Below, one piece after another: positions 30,195 through 41,197 of a DNA stretch of 64,000 nucleotides. Each line of letters starts with the position of its first letter. Positions within the stretch are counted from its first letter, which is position 1. Source of the DNA: an uncultured Bryobacteraceae bacterium (GTDB lineage: Bacteria > Acidobacteriota > Terriglobia > Bryobacterales > Bryobacteraceae); the NCBI GenBank assembly GCA_938003835.1, contig CALKXJ010000006.1, forward strand, positions 62,001 to 126,000, in the 5' to 3' direction. The notes beneath the pieces are model-generated. The model had not been told where the DNA came from. It ran no database searches and was given only the letters and a program-made list of their open reading frames with translations. The translations under genes and the position numbers were made by a program.

Positions 30195-31475
30195 ATGGCT
30201 GCCGGGCCGGTCTCGCTCTCCGCCTACTGGCGGCTGCTTCGGAGCAACCGGAACTTCCGCCTCCTCTGGCTGGCGCAGATGGTGAGCGAGATCGGCGACT
30301 GGTTCTACTCGATCGCCGTCTTCAGCCTCCTGCTCGAATTCACCGGCAGCGCCAAAGCCGTGGCCGTCGCCGTCGTCTTGCAGGTGCTCCCCCAGTTTTT
30401 CATCGCGCCTCTGGCCGGCGTCATCAACGACCGGATGAGCCGGCGCCGGGTGATGATCTTCGCCGATCTGGCGCGCGCCGCCATCGTGCTCGGCATGCTC
30501 ACGGTCCGCTCCGCCGAGATGGTCCCGGTCGTCTACCTCCTGCTGCTGCTTCAGACTTTCATGTGGAGCTTTTTCGAGCCCGGTCGCACGGCGGTGGTGC
30601 CTACCATCACCTCGGGGGAGGAAGAGACCCTGGTGGCCAATGCGCTCTCCTCCACCACCTGGTCCTTCAATCTCATGTTCGGCTCGGCGCTGGGCGGCCT
30701 GGTGGCCGTCGCTCTGGGCCGCGAGGCGGTCTTCGTCATCAACTCGCTCACTTTCCTCGTCTCAGCCCTGTTCCTGCGGCGCATGCAGTTCACCGAGCGC
30801 CACACCGAGATGGCGCGGCCCTTTCGCCTGCGCGATCTGGCCGACTTCTCGCCGGCGCTTGAAGGGCTCCGTTACGTGCTGAGCGATGCCCGCCTGCTGG
30901 CCACACTCCTCGTCAAGGCCGGCTTGGGATGCATGGGCGCCCACTGGGTGATCCTGCCCATCTTCGGCGAACGCGTCTTTCCCCTGCGGCTCGGCGCGCT
31001 CGACGAGAGCCGCGCCGCAATGCTCGGCATGAGCGTGCTCATGGGTTGCCGCGGCGCCGGCGCCCTGATCGGTCCGTTAATCGGCGGCTACTGGGCGGGC
31101 CGCGACCGCTCCCGGCTGCTCACCGGCATTCTTGTCGGCTTTCTTGCCATCGCCTGCGGCTACACGGCGCTCGGCTTGGCGCCCACCATCTTGCTCGCCG
31201 CTGCCGCCGTCATCCTGGCGCACGCCGGCGGCTCGCTGATTTGGGTCTTCTCGACCACGTTGCTGCATTTCCAGGCCGAAGACCGGTTCCGCGGGCGCGT
31301 CTTCTCGGCCGACTTCGCCTTCCTGGTCTTGACCATGTCGCTCGTCTCCTACGTCGCCGGGCTTGCCATCGACTTGAGCTTCTCGGTTCGCACCATCGCC
31401 ATCTTCACCGGCTTGCTGGCGCTGGTGCCGGCCGCTCTCTGGGGGCTCTTTGCCATCCCGCTGTTCCGGCGGTAG
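30195..31475 (+). CDS. MFS transporter (EntS-like / MFS_3 type)
   Basis: A 426-residue protein with about 12 transmembrane segments. The N-terminal half contains the MFS loop-2/3 motif variant GVINDRMSRRRVM (about 75-87). The arrangement resembles the EntS/MFS_3 export group. The substrate is unknown; siderophore or drug export are family options, not shown here. The ATG at 30195 directly follows the trpS stop. It converges on the kinase gene with 3 bp between the stop codons. Confidence 0.85.
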   Translation: MAAGPVSLSAYWRLLRSNRNFRLLWLAQMVSEIGDWFYSIAVFSLLLEFTGSAKAVAVAVVLQVLPQFFIAPLAGVINDRMSRRRVMIFADLARAAIVLGMLTVRSAEMVPVVYLLLLLQTFMWSFFEPGRTAVVPTITSGEEETLVANALSSTTWSFNLMFGSALGGLVAVALGREAVFVINSLTFLVSALFLRRMQFTERHTEMARPFRLRDLADFSPALEGLRYVLSDARLLATLLVKAGLGCMGAHWVILPIFGERVFPLRLGALDESRAAMLGMSVLMGCRGAGALIGPLIGGYWAGRDRSRLLTGILVGFLAIACGYTALGLAPTILLAAAAVILAHAGGSLIWVFSTTLLHFQAEDRFRGRVFSADFAFLVLTMSLVSYVAGLAIDLSFSVRTIAIFTGLLALVPAALWGLFAIPLFRR

Positions 31476-31478
31476 ACG

Positions 31479-31928
31479 TCAACTCTCCTGCTTGATTATC
31501 CAGACCCGCGCGAAGCCCTCGGTGCGGCTCGGCCGCACCAGACGCGCCGCCATGGCGTCGATCACCTCGTCGGGCACCACGCGCGGCCGGCTGCGGTTGC
31601 GCTGCTTGCACACCTCGGGCGGCACATCGAAGAACAGTGCCTCCACCTGAAAGCCGAGACGCTGGCCCATGACGATATACGGCCTGCGCTCGGCCGGCGT
31701 CAGATGCGTGGCGTCGATGTAAGTGACCGGCCGGCCGATGGCTATCCGCTGCCGCAGCAGGTAGCGGATCGCCGCGAAGACCCGGCCGTGGATCGACTGG
31801 TCCGTTTCATCGTCGGCGAGCAGTTGTCGCAGCGCGTCGGAGGAGAGCGCGGGCAGGTTGTACCGCTTGAGGTAGGTGGACTTGCCCGAGCCGGGCAGAC
31901 CGACGAGCACGATGACGCGCGGCCGCAC
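31479..31928 (-). CDS. small P-loop kinase/AAA-family ATPase (polynucleotide-kinase-like)
   Basis: A 149-residue single-domain NTPase. The Walker A motif GLPGSGKST stands near the N-terminus (about 10-18) and a YIDATHLTPAERR segment follows, typical of the PNKP/Zeta-like kinase fold that phosphorylates nucleic-acid 5' ends or small molecules. No other domain is present, so the substrate is open. The GTG start at 31928 lies just past the acyl-CoA dehydrogenase stop; the ORF could be extended into that gene but without conserved residues. It is probably co-transcribed with the beta-oxidation genes, without an obvious role there. Confidence 0.7.
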   Translation of the reverse strand: MRPRVIVLVGLPGSGKSTYLKRYNLPALSSDALRQLLADDETDQSIHGRVFAAIRYLLRQRIAIGRPVTYIDATHLTPAERRPYIVMGQRLGFQVEALFFDVPPEVCKQRNRSRPRVVPDEVIDAMAARLVRPSRTEGFARVWIIKQES

Positions 31929-31933
31929 AGCCG

Positions 31934-33685
31934 TCAGACCAGGTAGCGACCGGCTTCGAGCAGCCGGTGGGCGATCCGGCGCCTTGCGGCAAAACCGTCG
32001 GCCGGCTCCGTCACCGCCAGCCGCCTGAGGATCGCCAGGTTCACCCTGAGCTCGTCCCCTTCGCAGCAGGCGGCCAGCACGGAGCGCCCAGCCTCCTCCA
32101 GGCGCCGCATCGCCTCCTCTGCATAGCAGCCGGCGAGATCGGCCGCGTGCGCGTGGCCACGGAGCTTTTGAGCCCGCAGCGCCGCCGATTCGAGGCCCAG
32201 CGCCGCCATCGCCATGTCTGCCAGAGCCGCCAGGATCTCTTGCTGCTCCTCGAGCCCGTCCTGATAGCGACGAAAGGCTGCGCCGAGAACAAACAGGGTC
32301 GCCTTCTTCGCCCGCTCGGCCAGAATCGCAGGATCCGCCGAAGGCGGCCGCGGTTCGAGCAGTTGTTCCTGAAGCGCCTTGACAGCCTCCGCCAGCGCCA
32401 AACGGCCGCGCCGCGCGCGCTTGATCAGCATCCCGATTGCCAGCATCCGGTTGATTTCGTTCGTTCCCTCGAAGATGCGGTTGATTCGGGAATCCCGATA
32501 ACTCCACTCGATCTCGTAATCGTGGTGAAAGCCGTAGCCGCCGTGGATCTGCACGCCCTCGTCGACGACGTAATCCAGCACTTCGCTGGTGAAGACCTTC
32601 ACCATGGCGCACTCGGAGGCGAACTCCTCGAAGGCCTCCAAGTGCCGCCGCTCTGCCTCGGGCTCTTGCCAGGGCGCCGGGCCCAGCCACGCCTCGATGG
32701 CGCCTGCGACGCGCCAGACCGTCGATTCGGCGGCGAAGATCCGCACCGCCATCTCGCCGAGCTTCTGTTGGATCAGCCCGAACTCTCCAATTGCCCGGCC
32801 GAAAGCCCGGCGCTCCCTGGCGTACATGAGCGAAAGCGCCAGGGCGTGCTTGGCTGCTCCCACCACGCCGGCGCCAAGCTTTAGCCGCCCCAGATTGAGG
32901 CAATTGTAGGCGATGCGCAGCCCGTCGCCCACCGCCCCAAGCAGGTTCTCCGCCGGCACCCGCACCCGGTCCAGGTACAGGGCGCAGGTCGAGCTGCCCT
33001 TGATGCCCATTTTTTTCTCTTCTGCTCCGATCGAGAGCCCCTCGGCCTCGCGCTCCACCAGGAAGGCGGAAAACTTTTCCCCATCCGCCTTGGCGAAGAC
33101 GGTAAACAGGCCCGCCCCGCCCGCATTGGTGATCCACATCTTCTGGCCGTCGAGCACCCAGTGGCGGCCGTCTTCGCTCAGCGTGGCGCGTGTCCGGATC
33201 CCCTGCACGTCCGAGCCTGCGTGGGGCTCCGTCAGAGCATAGGCGCCGATCAACTCCCCGCTCGCCATCCGCGGCAGGTACCTCTGCTTCTGTTCCTCCG
33301 TGCCGAACAGCAGCAGAGGCATGGTGGCGATGCCGCTATGCGCCGAGTGCCATACGCCGTAGGAGCCGTTCCGGCCGAGCTGCTCGGCCACGATCAGCGC
33401 CGAGATGAGGTCCATCTCCATTCCGCCGTATCGCTCGGGAACAGCGACGCCCGCCAGGCCGAGCTCGGCCGCCTTGCGCAACACCGGGATGGCGGCCAGC
33501 GGATCCTCCTCGATCGTCCGGAGTTGCGGGGCCACCTCTCTCCAATAGAATTCTTCCGTCGTCTTGGCCACCGCCCGGTGCTCTTCGCTGAAGTCCTCCG
33601 GCGTGAAGACCTCTTCCGGCGCCGCCGGCGCGATGAGGTATTCGCCTCCGCGCTTCTTTGCTCCTGCCGGCTGTGTGCTGTTCAC
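31934..33685 (-). CDS. acyl-CoA dehydrogenase (VLCAD/ACAD9-like, long form)
   Basis: A 583-residue FAD enzyme catalysing the first dehydrogenation of fatty acyl-CoA beta-oxidation. The N-terminal helical domain is followed by FAD-binding segments (YALTEPHAGSDVQ, WITNAG), and the C-terminal domain has QIHGGYGFHHDYEIEWSYRD, which carries the catalytic Glu region, then RIFEGTNEINR. About 190 extra residues follow the core, as in VLCAD-type enzymes, so it probably acts on long chains. ATG start at 33685. It is the third gene of the operon, after the FadB-like gene and the thiolase gene. Confidence 0.93.
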   Translation of the reverse strand: MNSTQPAGAKKRGGEYLIAPAAPEEVFTPEDFSEEHRAVAKTTEEFYWREVAPQLRTIEEDPLAAIPVLRKAAELGLAGVAVPERYGGMEMDLISALIVAEQLGRNGSYGVWHSAHSGIATMPLLLFGTEEQKQRYLPRMASGELIGAYALTEPHAGSDVQGIRTRATLSEDGRHWVLDGQKMWITNAGGAGLFTVFAKADGEKFSAFLVEREAEGLSIGAEEKKMGIKGSSTCALYLDRVRVPAENLLGAVGDGLRIAYNCLNLGRLKLGAGVVGAAKHALALSLMYARERRAFGRAIGEFGLIQQKLGEMAVRIFAAESTVWRVAGAIEAWLGPAPWQEPEAERRHLEAFEEFASECAMVKVFTSEVLDYVVDEGVQIHGGYGFHHDYEIEWSYRDSRINRIFEGTNEINRMLAIGMLIKRARRGRLALAEAVKALQEQLLEPRPPSADPAILAERAKKATLFVLGAAFRRYQDGLEEQQEILAALADMAMAALGLESAALRAQKLRGHAHAADLAGCYAEEAMRRLEEAGRSVLAACCEGDELRVNLAILRRLAVTEPADGFAARRRIAHRLLEAGRYLV

Positions 33686-33722
33686 GCTTGCCTCCTCCGG
33701 AAATTGGGGAAAGAGTATACTG

Positions 33723-34901
<1,179 letters not shown>

Positions 34902-34910
34902 GGCCACCTC

Positions 34911-37235
34911 CTAATTCTTCAGCGGCTTGCCCGTCTTGAGCATGTGGCGTATGCGCTCGCGCGTCTTCTCCATGCCGCACAGGCTCAGGAAGGCCTCGCA
35001 TTCAAGATCGAGCAGATACTGCTCGGAAACCCTCTGCCGGCCGCTCAACCGGCCCCCGCTCAGCACCCACGCAAGCTTGTCCGCTATCACCAGATCATGA
35101 TCGGAGATCTGCCCCGCTTGGTGCGCCAGCCATGCCTTGAGCTTCAAGGCCGCGTAGACGCCGTCGCCGCCCACCTCGATGTCCTCGCGCGGCCTCAGCG
35201 GGACGTGGTTCGGTACGAGCGCCAGCGCAAGCCCTTTGGCATCGCCGATCAGCCTCTCCGGGTTCATGGTGATGCCGTCGCAATCGCCTAGCAGCCCCAG
35301 CCGGCGCGCATCGGCGGCGCTCGCGGAGACCTTCGCCATGCCGATCAGCTCGAAGACCCGCTCCGCATCGCGCAGCTTGACGAGCATCTGCTTGGTGCCG
35401 CCGCCGGCCGGAATCAGGCCGACTCCGACCTCGACCAGGCCCATGTACGTTTCCGCCGAGGCCTGCGCTCGCGTCGTATGCAGGACCACCTCGGCGCCTC
35501 CCCCCAGCGTGTAGCCGAACGGCGCCGAAACCACCGGCTTCGGGGCGCACCGCAGCGCCATGTTCATCTGCTGGAAGCGGCGCAGGAAGCGCTCGATCTG
35601 GTCCCAGGCGGCCTCCTCGGCCGCCAGAAGAAGCAGGCTGAGGTTGGCGCCCGCGCTGAAGGCCTCGCCTTCGTTGGCGATCACCATCGCCTCGAAGTTC
35701 TTTCTGAGCTCCTCGAGGCCCGCCATCACCATGTGTATGGCGTCCAGTCCCAGGCTGTTCATCTTGCTGTGGAACTCGACGCAGAGGACGCCGTCGCCGA
35801 TATCGATGAGCGAGGCGCCCGCGTTGCGTTCGAGCACCCCGCGCGCCCGCTTGAGATCGGCCAGCACAAGGACGCCCGGCCGCGGCTCGAGCGCCTGGTA
35901 CTGCGCCCGCCGGAAATCGAAATATTCCGTGCGCGCCACTCCCGCGACGTCGGCCGGCCGGTAGAATGCTTTCGCCCCGGCGCCGAGCATCCGCGCTACG
36001 TTCTCCGGCAGGGCGCCGCCCTCTTTTTCGACGCGGCGCGCCACGGCTTCCAATCCGAGCGCATCCCACATCTCGAAGGGACCCAGGCGGAAGTTGTAGC
36101 CCCACCGCATGGCGCGGTCCACCTCGACCACGCGGTCGGCGATCTCCGGGATCCTCTGCGCGGAGTACACGAACAGATCGCGCAGCAGCTTCCAGAGGAA
36201 GGCCCCGGCGCGGTCTTCGGCCTGCACCAGGAAACGAAGGCGCGCCGCCAGGTCTTCGATGGCTCGCGCCGTCTCGGCCGGCGGCAGGCTGGGGGCCCGG
36301 CGCGGGTGATACTCGAGCGCCTTCCAGTCGAGAACTTCGATCTCGCCCGCCGCCGTGCGCCGGTAGAAGCCTTGCCCCGTTTTCTCGCCCAGCCAGCCGC
36401 GCCGGATCATCTCGCTCAGGAAGGGCGGCGGCGCGAAGCGCTCGCGCCAGGCGTCCTCGACGGCCTGCTGCTCCAGGGTCTTGAGCACGGCCGCCCAGAC
36501 GTCCAGCCCGACAAGATCGAGCAGGCGGAAGCTTGCCGTGCGCGGCAGCCCGATCAGTGGCCCGGTGAGCTCGTCGACCTCCTCGATCGTGTAGTCGCCC
36601 TCCATCATCAGCCGGTGCACCGTCGCCCCGAAGAAGCAGCCGATGCGGTTGGCGATGAAGTTCGGCGTCTCCTTGGCCTCGACGACGCCCTTGCCCAGCC
36701 GCAGCTCGCAAAAGCGCGCCACCGCGCGGACGAGTTCGGGCTCGGTTTCCGCCGCCGGCACGAGCTCGACCAGATGGAGGTAGCGGGGCGGATTGAAAAA
36801 GTGCGTGCCGAGGAAACGCCGGCGCGCGCCCGGCTCCAGGTGCGCCGCAATTTCCGACGGCCGGAGCCCGCTGGTGTTGGTCGAGAGGATCGCCTCCGGG
36901 CGCGCCAGCGGCGCCGCCCTCTCCCAGAGCGCCCGCTTGATCTCGAGATCCTCGACGACGGCCTCGATCACCCAGTCGCAGTCGCCGATGCGCTTCAGAT
37001 CGTCCTCGAAGTTGCCAGGCTCGACCAGCCGCGCCGCCTCTTCGGTGAAGAACGCCCCGGGGCGCTGCTTCATGGCGGTCTCCACCGCTTTGCGCGCCAG
37101 CCGGCTGCGGTCGCCTTCGCCCTCCGGCACGAGATCGAGCAGCAGCGCGCGAACCCCCGCGTTGGCAAAATGCGCCGCGATGCGCGATCCCATCGTGCCT
37201 GCACCGAGCACCGCCACCCGTTCGATGATCCTCAT
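34911..37235 (-). CDS. bifunctional 3-hydroxyacyl-CoA dehydrogenase/enoyl-CoA hydratase (FadB/FadN-like)
   Basis: A 774-residue two-domain enzyme in the FadN order: N-terminal NAD-binding hydroxyacyl-CoA dehydrogenase ([14 protein letters not shown], about 9-22; helical dimerisation domain to about 440), then a crotonase-fold enoyl-CoA hydratase domain ([15 protein letters not shown] and [12 protein letters not shown] near 500-560). It performs the hydration and second oxidation of beta-oxidation. The start at 37235 (ATG, MRIIERV) fits the family; the longer reading to 37286 adds unconserved residues. First gene of the beta-oxidation operon. Confidence 0.92.
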   Translation of the reverse strand: MRIIERVAVLGAGTMGSRIAAHFANAGVRALLLDLVPEGEGDRSRLARKAVETAMKQRPGAFFTEEAARLVEPGNFEDDLKRIGDCDWVIEAVVEDLEIKRALWERAAPLARPEAILSTNTSGLRPSEIAAHLEPGARRRFLGTHFFNPPRYLHLVELVPAAETEPELVRAVARFCELRLGKGVVEAKETPNFIANRIGCFFGATVHRLMMEGDYTIEEVDELTGPLIGLPRTASFRLLDLVGLDVWAAVLKTLEQQAVEDAWRERFAPPPFLSEMIRRGWLGEKTGQGFYRRTAAGEIEVLDWKALEYHPRRAPSLPPAETARAIEDLAARLRFLVQAEDRAGAFLWKLLRDLFVYSAQRIPEIADRVVEVDRAMRWGYNFRLGPFEMWDALGLEAVARRVEKEGGALPENVARMLGAGAKAFYRPADVAGVARTEYFDFRRAQYQALEPRPGVLVLADLKRARGVLERNAGASLIDIGDGVLCVEFHSKMNSLGLDAIHMVMAGLEELRKNFEAMVIANEGEAFSAGANLSLLLLAAEEAAWDQIERFLRRFQQMNMALRCAPKPVVSAPFGYTLGGGAEVVLHTTRAQASAETYMGLVEVGVGLIPAGGGTKQMLVKLRDAERVFELIGMAKVSASAADARRLGLLGDCDGITMNPERLIGDAKGLALALVPNHVPLRPREDIEVGGDGVYAALKLKAWLAHQAGQISDHDLVIADKLAWVLSGGRLSGRQRVSEQYLLDLECEAFLSLCGMEKTRERIRHMLKTGKPLKN

Positions 37236-37288
37236 ATCGCTCGCGTCCCAGTCTGGGAGTTTATCGGAAACCGGCCCGCCGATCATCT

Positions 37289-39889
37289 ATGATGGGGCAT
37301 GAGATCGTGATCCGCCTGTGCCTCCTCGCCTTGCCGGCGCTTTCGATCGCCTTCGCCCAGCAACCGCCGGCCGCCGAACCGCCTCCGGCTGAGCCGGCCC
37401 CCTCTGCGGAAGAGAGCAAGCGGATCGAGCTCAACCTGCTCGGGAAGACGAACGTCGCTGCGGGCGAGAGCCGGAGAAACGAGAACATTCAGTTCAACCT
37501 GGTGGACAACAACGCCCTCAAGGAGCTCAACGTGCGCCTGGGAGCGGCGGTCACCGTCATCGAGGAGTTTCGGGTCGAGGCGGATTACTTCGGCGCCGAG
37601 TTCGGCAATCCGCCTTCGACCGTGCTTCATGTAGCGCCTTCCTCGGGCGCCGGGCGCCACGGCAGCCTCTGGTACGAGCACTTGAACAGCGTCACGAGTG
37701 CCCGCTCTTTCTTCCAGGTCGGCGATGTCAAGCCGGCGCGGGAGAACCGCTACGGCTTCACCGTCGAGACGCCCGCCTGGCGCGGCGCTCGCTGGAGGCT
37801 GGACGGAAGCCAGGAGAAACTGCGCGGCAGCGTCAACGGAAATGTGCTGGTGCCGCGTGCGGACGAACGGACGCCGCTTGCTCTGGATCCCGCCCGGCGC
37901 GCCATCGTTGCGCGATTTCTCGCCGCCTTCCCGGCGGAGCCGCCGAACCGCACCGACATCAACCCGCGGGCTCTCAACACGAACTCGCCTCAGGTGATCG
38001 ACAACCAGGACGGCGGCGCTCGCCTGGATCAGGCGCTCGGTGCGCGCGACCGGCTGGTGGCCGACTACCGGTTCCTGTCCCAGAGCGTCGAAGCCTTCCA
38101 GCTCGTGGCCGGCCAGAACCCGAACACCGACACTAGGAGCCACCGGGCGCGCCTGAGCTGGAACCGCGCCTGGAGCCCTGCTACGGTCACGGATCTCTCG
38201 GCCGGCTTCGATCGCATTGGCTCGCTGCTCGTGCCGGACGATGGCGCTGTCGGCCCCATGGTGATCGTCGCGGGGCTAACCATCCTGGGTCCGGGCGGGG
38301 AAATTCCCATCGATCGCGCGCAGAACCTCTTTCGCGCCGGAGCGCAGATGAGGCAGACCCGCGCCGCCCACAATCTGACGGCCGGCTTCGAACTGGCGCG
38401 GCGGCAGATCAACGGCGAGGAGACCGACGCGCACCGGGGCTTTTTCTCCTTTTCGAACGACTTCGGCCGCACCGGCATCGAGAACCTGCGCTGGGGTACC
38501 CCGAGCCAGCACATCATCTCGATCGGCAACGTCCATCGCGGCTACCGGCAATGGCGCGGGCGCCTGTATGCGGGCGACGCCGTCAAGCTCGCACGCAACT
38601 TCGATCTGCGCCTCGGCCTGCGCCTGGAGCCGGTGACGCGCCCCATCGAGGTCAACGCCATCGACCGCGTTCCCTACGATTCCGACTGGAATAACCTGGC
38701 GCCGCAGTTCGGCTTCGCCTGGCAGCCTTCGCAACGCTGGGGCGTTTTCCGCGGCGCATACGGGATTCATTACGGCGACATCTTTCCCGTAACTTTCGGC
38801 CAGGTGCGTTTCAGCCCGCCGGGCAGCGTCAAGTACGCCACGCCGGCGCCCGATCTGCTCGATCCGTTGAGCGGCCGCGCGGACGTGCGCGGCAATCTCT
38901 ACCTGCTCGACCCCGAGCTGGCGACGCCCTATTCGCACCAGTACAACTTCAGTTGGCGGCCGCCGTCGTTTGGGCCCTTGCGGCTCGAACTCGGCTACGT
39001 GGGCAGCCGCTCGCACAAGCTGCTCATCATGTGGTATCTCAACCGCGCGCATCCGGTGCCGGGCATCCCGCAGACGACGGAGACGATCAACCAGCGCCGC
39101 GCTCGCGCCGACGTCGCCGAGATCCGCTGGGTGCTCAACGGCTCGCGCGGCTACTACGATGCGGCCCGCGTCTCCCTGGTCGGATCCCGCTGGCGGGGCC
39201 TCGCCTTCGATGCCGCTTACTGGTTCAGCAAGGCGATCGACCTGGGCGCCGACTACACCAATACGGCCGCGCATGGCGATTCGCGCCTGTCGCGCAACCA
39301 GTGGGAGTTCGAGGCACACCGGGACCGCAAGGCGTTGAGCAACTTCGACCAGCCGCACGCCTTCCTGCTGCGGGCCTCTTACGAGCCCACTCCGGCGGGC
39401 GGCTCCGGTGCGGCGCGCCTGATTCGCGGATGGGCCCTCACCGGCGCGCTGCTTCTCAAAAAGGGCACGCCCTTCAGCGTCACAACGCCCGACGGCCCCG
39501 GTTACGGCAACGTGGACGGCAACGGCGGTGACCGGCCGAACCTGCTCGATCCCGCCATTCTCGGCCGCACCATCGGCCACCCGGACACCTCCGTGCGGCT
39601 GCTGCCCGCTTCCGCCTTCGCCTTCATCGCGCCGACGGACAAGGCCGGCAACCTGGGCGCCAACACCTTCCGCAAAGGCGGCATCCGCAACCTCAATGCC
39701 TCCGTGGCCCGTTCCTGGCAGGCGAACTCCCACCTGCGGCTCACCCTGCGGGCCGAGTCGATCAACCTGCTCAACACGCCGCAATTCGCCGAGCCGGGCA
39801 ACCAGCTCGGCACACCCGATTTCGCCTACATCACCAACACGCTCAACGATGGAAGAACGTTCCGCTTCCGCCTCGAGCTGGGCTGGTGA
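37289..39889 (+). CDS. TonB-dependent receptor-like outer-membrane beta-barrel protein
   Basis: An 866-residue outer-membrane protein of the Oar/TonB receptor type found in Acidobacteriota. A signal peptide (about 1-23) and a Pro/Ala-rich spacer precede a shortened plug-like region ([20 protein letters not shown]) and a long barrel ending in RLELGW, a C-terminal aromatic insertion signal. Unlike most of these proteins it lacks the N-terminal carboxypeptidase-regulatory-like domain and much of the canonical plug. Start choice is open (ATG 37289 or 37292; GTG 37308). Transport substrate unknown. It diverges from the beta-oxidation operon; a lipid substrate is a guess only. Confidence 0.75.
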   Translation: MMGHEIVIRLCLLALPALSIAFAQQPPAAEPPPAEPAPSAEESKRIELNLLGKTNVAAGESRRNENIQFNLVDNNALKELNVRLGAAVTVIEEFRVEADYFGAEFGNPPSTVLHVAPSSGAGRHGSLWYEHLNSVTSARSFFQVGDVKPARENRYGFTVETPAWRGARWRLDGSQEKLRGSVNGNVLVPRADERTPLALDPARRAIVARFLAAFPAEPPNRTDINPRALNTNSPQVIDNQDGGARLDQALGARDRLVADYRFLSQSVEAFQLVAGQNPNTDTRSHRARLSWNRAWSPATVTDLSAGFDRIGSLLVPDDGAVGPMVIVAGLTILGPGGEIPIDRAQNLFRAGAQMRQTRAAHNLTAGFELARRQINGEETDAHRGFFSFSNDFGRTGIENLRWGTPSQHIISIGNVHRGYRQWRGRLYAGDAVKLARNFDLRLGLRLEPVTRPIEVNAIDRVPYDSDWNNLAPQFGFAWQPSQRWGVFRGAYGIHYGDIFPVTFGQVRFSPPGSVKYATPAPDLLDPLSGRADVRGNLYLLDPELATPYSHQYNFSWRPPSFGPLRLELGYVGSRSHKLLIMWYLNRAHPVPGIPQTTETINQRRARADVAEIRWVLNGSRGYYDAARVSLVGSRWRGLAFDAAYWFSKAIDLGADYTNTAAHGDSRLSRNQWEFEAHRDRKALSNFDQPHAFLLRASYEPTPAGGSGAARLIRGWALTGALLLKKGTPFSVTTPDGPGYGNVDGNGGDRPNLLDPAILGRTIGHPDTSVRLLPASAFAFIAPTDKAGNLGANTFRKGGIRNLNASVARSWQANSHLRLTLRAESINLLNTPQFAEPGNQLGTPDFAYITNTLNDGRTFRFRLELGW

Positions 39890-39908
39890 GCCGCAGGGAA
39901 GCGCGCCG

Positions 39909-40322
39909 GTGCCGCTCTGGCTGCGCTATACGATCCTGACGGCAATCCTCTGGGGCCTCTGGGGCTTCGAGTCCAAGCTGCTCGTTGATCGCACTTCGCC
40001 CTACGTGGGGCAGATTCTCTTCACCGTGGGACTGGCGGTGCCTGTCTCGTTCGTGTTGTTATCGCGCAGGAGGTTCGCCGGCGCCCGGCCGCGCGCGGGT
40101 CTCGCCCTAGCCGTCCTGACCGGACTGCTCGGCGGGCTGGGCAATCTCGCCTTTTTCGCCGCGCTGGAGCGCGCGAGCGCCTCTGTGGTCGTCCCGCTGA
40201 CCTCGCTCTCGCCGCTCGTCACGGTGCTGGTCGGTGTCGTGGTCCTCAAGGAATCGATGCGGTGGCGCCAGTGGGCCGGCGTCGCGCTCGCCCTCGTCGC
40301 CATCTACCTGCTGAGTCTCTGA
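39909..40322 (+). CDS. EamA-type half transporter, first of a split pair
   Basis: A 137-residue membrane protein with about five hydrophobic helices, equal to one EamA repeat (full permeases have two). Motifs of the EamA domain (ILWGLWGFESKLL near the N-terminus and VVVPLTSLSPLVTVLVGVVVLKES near the C-terminus) are present. The GTG at 39909 is preceded by AGGGAAG. The second half follows after one base, in the same direction. It probably works as a heterodimer exporting a small metabolite; substrate unknown. Confidence 0.8.
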   Translation: MPLWLRYTILTAILWGLWGFESKLLVDRTSPYVGQILFTVGLAVPVSFVLLSRRRFAGARPRAGLALAVLTGLLGGLGNLAFFAALERASASVVVPLTSLSPLVTVLVGVVVLKESMRWRQWAGVALALVAIYLLSL

Positions 40323-40323
40323 G

Positions 40324-40740
40324 ATGGATCACTGGCTTGCCCTGTCACTCCTCGCGCTCGTCTTCTGGGGCATCACCGGCAACACGCAGAGGCTCGCCAC
40401 GAATCACGTCTCCGCCCAGTTTTCCTTTCTGGGCTTCGCCGCCGCCTTCGTGCCGGTGGCGTTTCTGATTGCGGCGCTCGTTCCCATCGACGGCCCTGTG
40501 AGTGCGGAGGTGCTCATACTCGGCGTGGCCGGCGGCGTGCTCAACGCCTTCGGCGCCCTGACAAGCTTCGCCGCCTTCGAAGCCGGCGCCAAATCCTCCG
40601 TGGCCGTGCCCATCATGTACCTCTATCCTTTGATCACCAGCCTGCTGGCGCACACAATTTTGGGCGAGCAGATCCGCACGGAGCACTGGGCGGGCATCTG
40701 CCTGGCGCCGGTGGCGGCCTGGCTGCTCGCTAGCGACTGA
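40324..40740 (+). CDS. EamA-type half transporter, second of a split pair
   Basis: A 138-residue membrane protein, the second EamA repeat as a separate gene. It has the matching N-terminal WGITGN and C-terminal VAVPIMYLYPLITSLLAHTILGE segments. It begins one base after the stop of its partner (TGA then ATG), so expression should be coupled. The 3' end overlaps by 11 bp the end of the truncated alcohol dehydrogenase on the other strand. The pair fits ancestral unfused DMT transporters. Confidence 0.8.
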   Translation: MDHWLALSLLALVFWGITGNTQRLATNHVSAQFSFLGFAAAFVPVAFLIAALVPIDGPVSAEVLILGVAGGVLNAFGALTSFAAFEAGAKSSVAVPIMYLYPLITSLLAHTILGEQIRTEHWAGICLAPVAAWLLASD

Positions 40741-41140
40741 AGCGGGAATCGACGCGCTCGGGCGCCACCAGCCACTCGCACCAGGCGCCGTCGCGCGTGA
40801 TGCCGAACTCGCTTCCTTCGGGGCAGAACTGCGTGGCGCCCCGCAGGCACCAGGAGCAGGCGCCGCAGCCGACCACGGAGTCGCACTTGACCCGGTCGCC
40901 CGGCCGCACGCGTTTCACCGCAGGGCCGCACTCCTCGACCACGCCCGCGAACTCGTGACCGAGCACTAGGGGCGGCTCGACGAAGCGGACCTTGCCCTGG
41001 ATAATGTGCACGTCGGTGCCGCAGACGCCTGCGGCCGTTATGCGGAGGCGAACCTCGTCAGGCTTCGTAACGGCGGGCGGACCCTCCCCGTCCTGTACGA
41101 ACTCGAGGACCTCCCGGCCCCGCCAGATGACCTTGCGCAT
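40730..41140 (-). pseudogene. truncated zinc-dependent alcohol dehydrogenase (only the GroES-like domain)
   Basis: A 136-residue ORF matching only the N-terminal catalytic domain of medium-chain alcohol dehydrogenases (about 340 residues in full). The zinc-site Cys and His (GVCGTDVH, GHEFAGVVEE) and the structural-zinc pattern C-X2-C-X2-C-X7-C are intact. The reading stops where the Rossmann NAD-binding domain should begin (after WLVAPERV), and the sequence beyond is the end of the convergent EamA gene. Without its cofactor domain it cannot be a normal dehydrogenase. It is most simply a remnant of a gene whose 3' part was lost; a stand-alone protein is less likely. Confidence 0.75.
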
Positions 41141-41197
41141 CAGTCGCCAACCCTTTCGCCCTAAATCTTATGCGGGACCCCTCCGGGCAGTCCGGCA

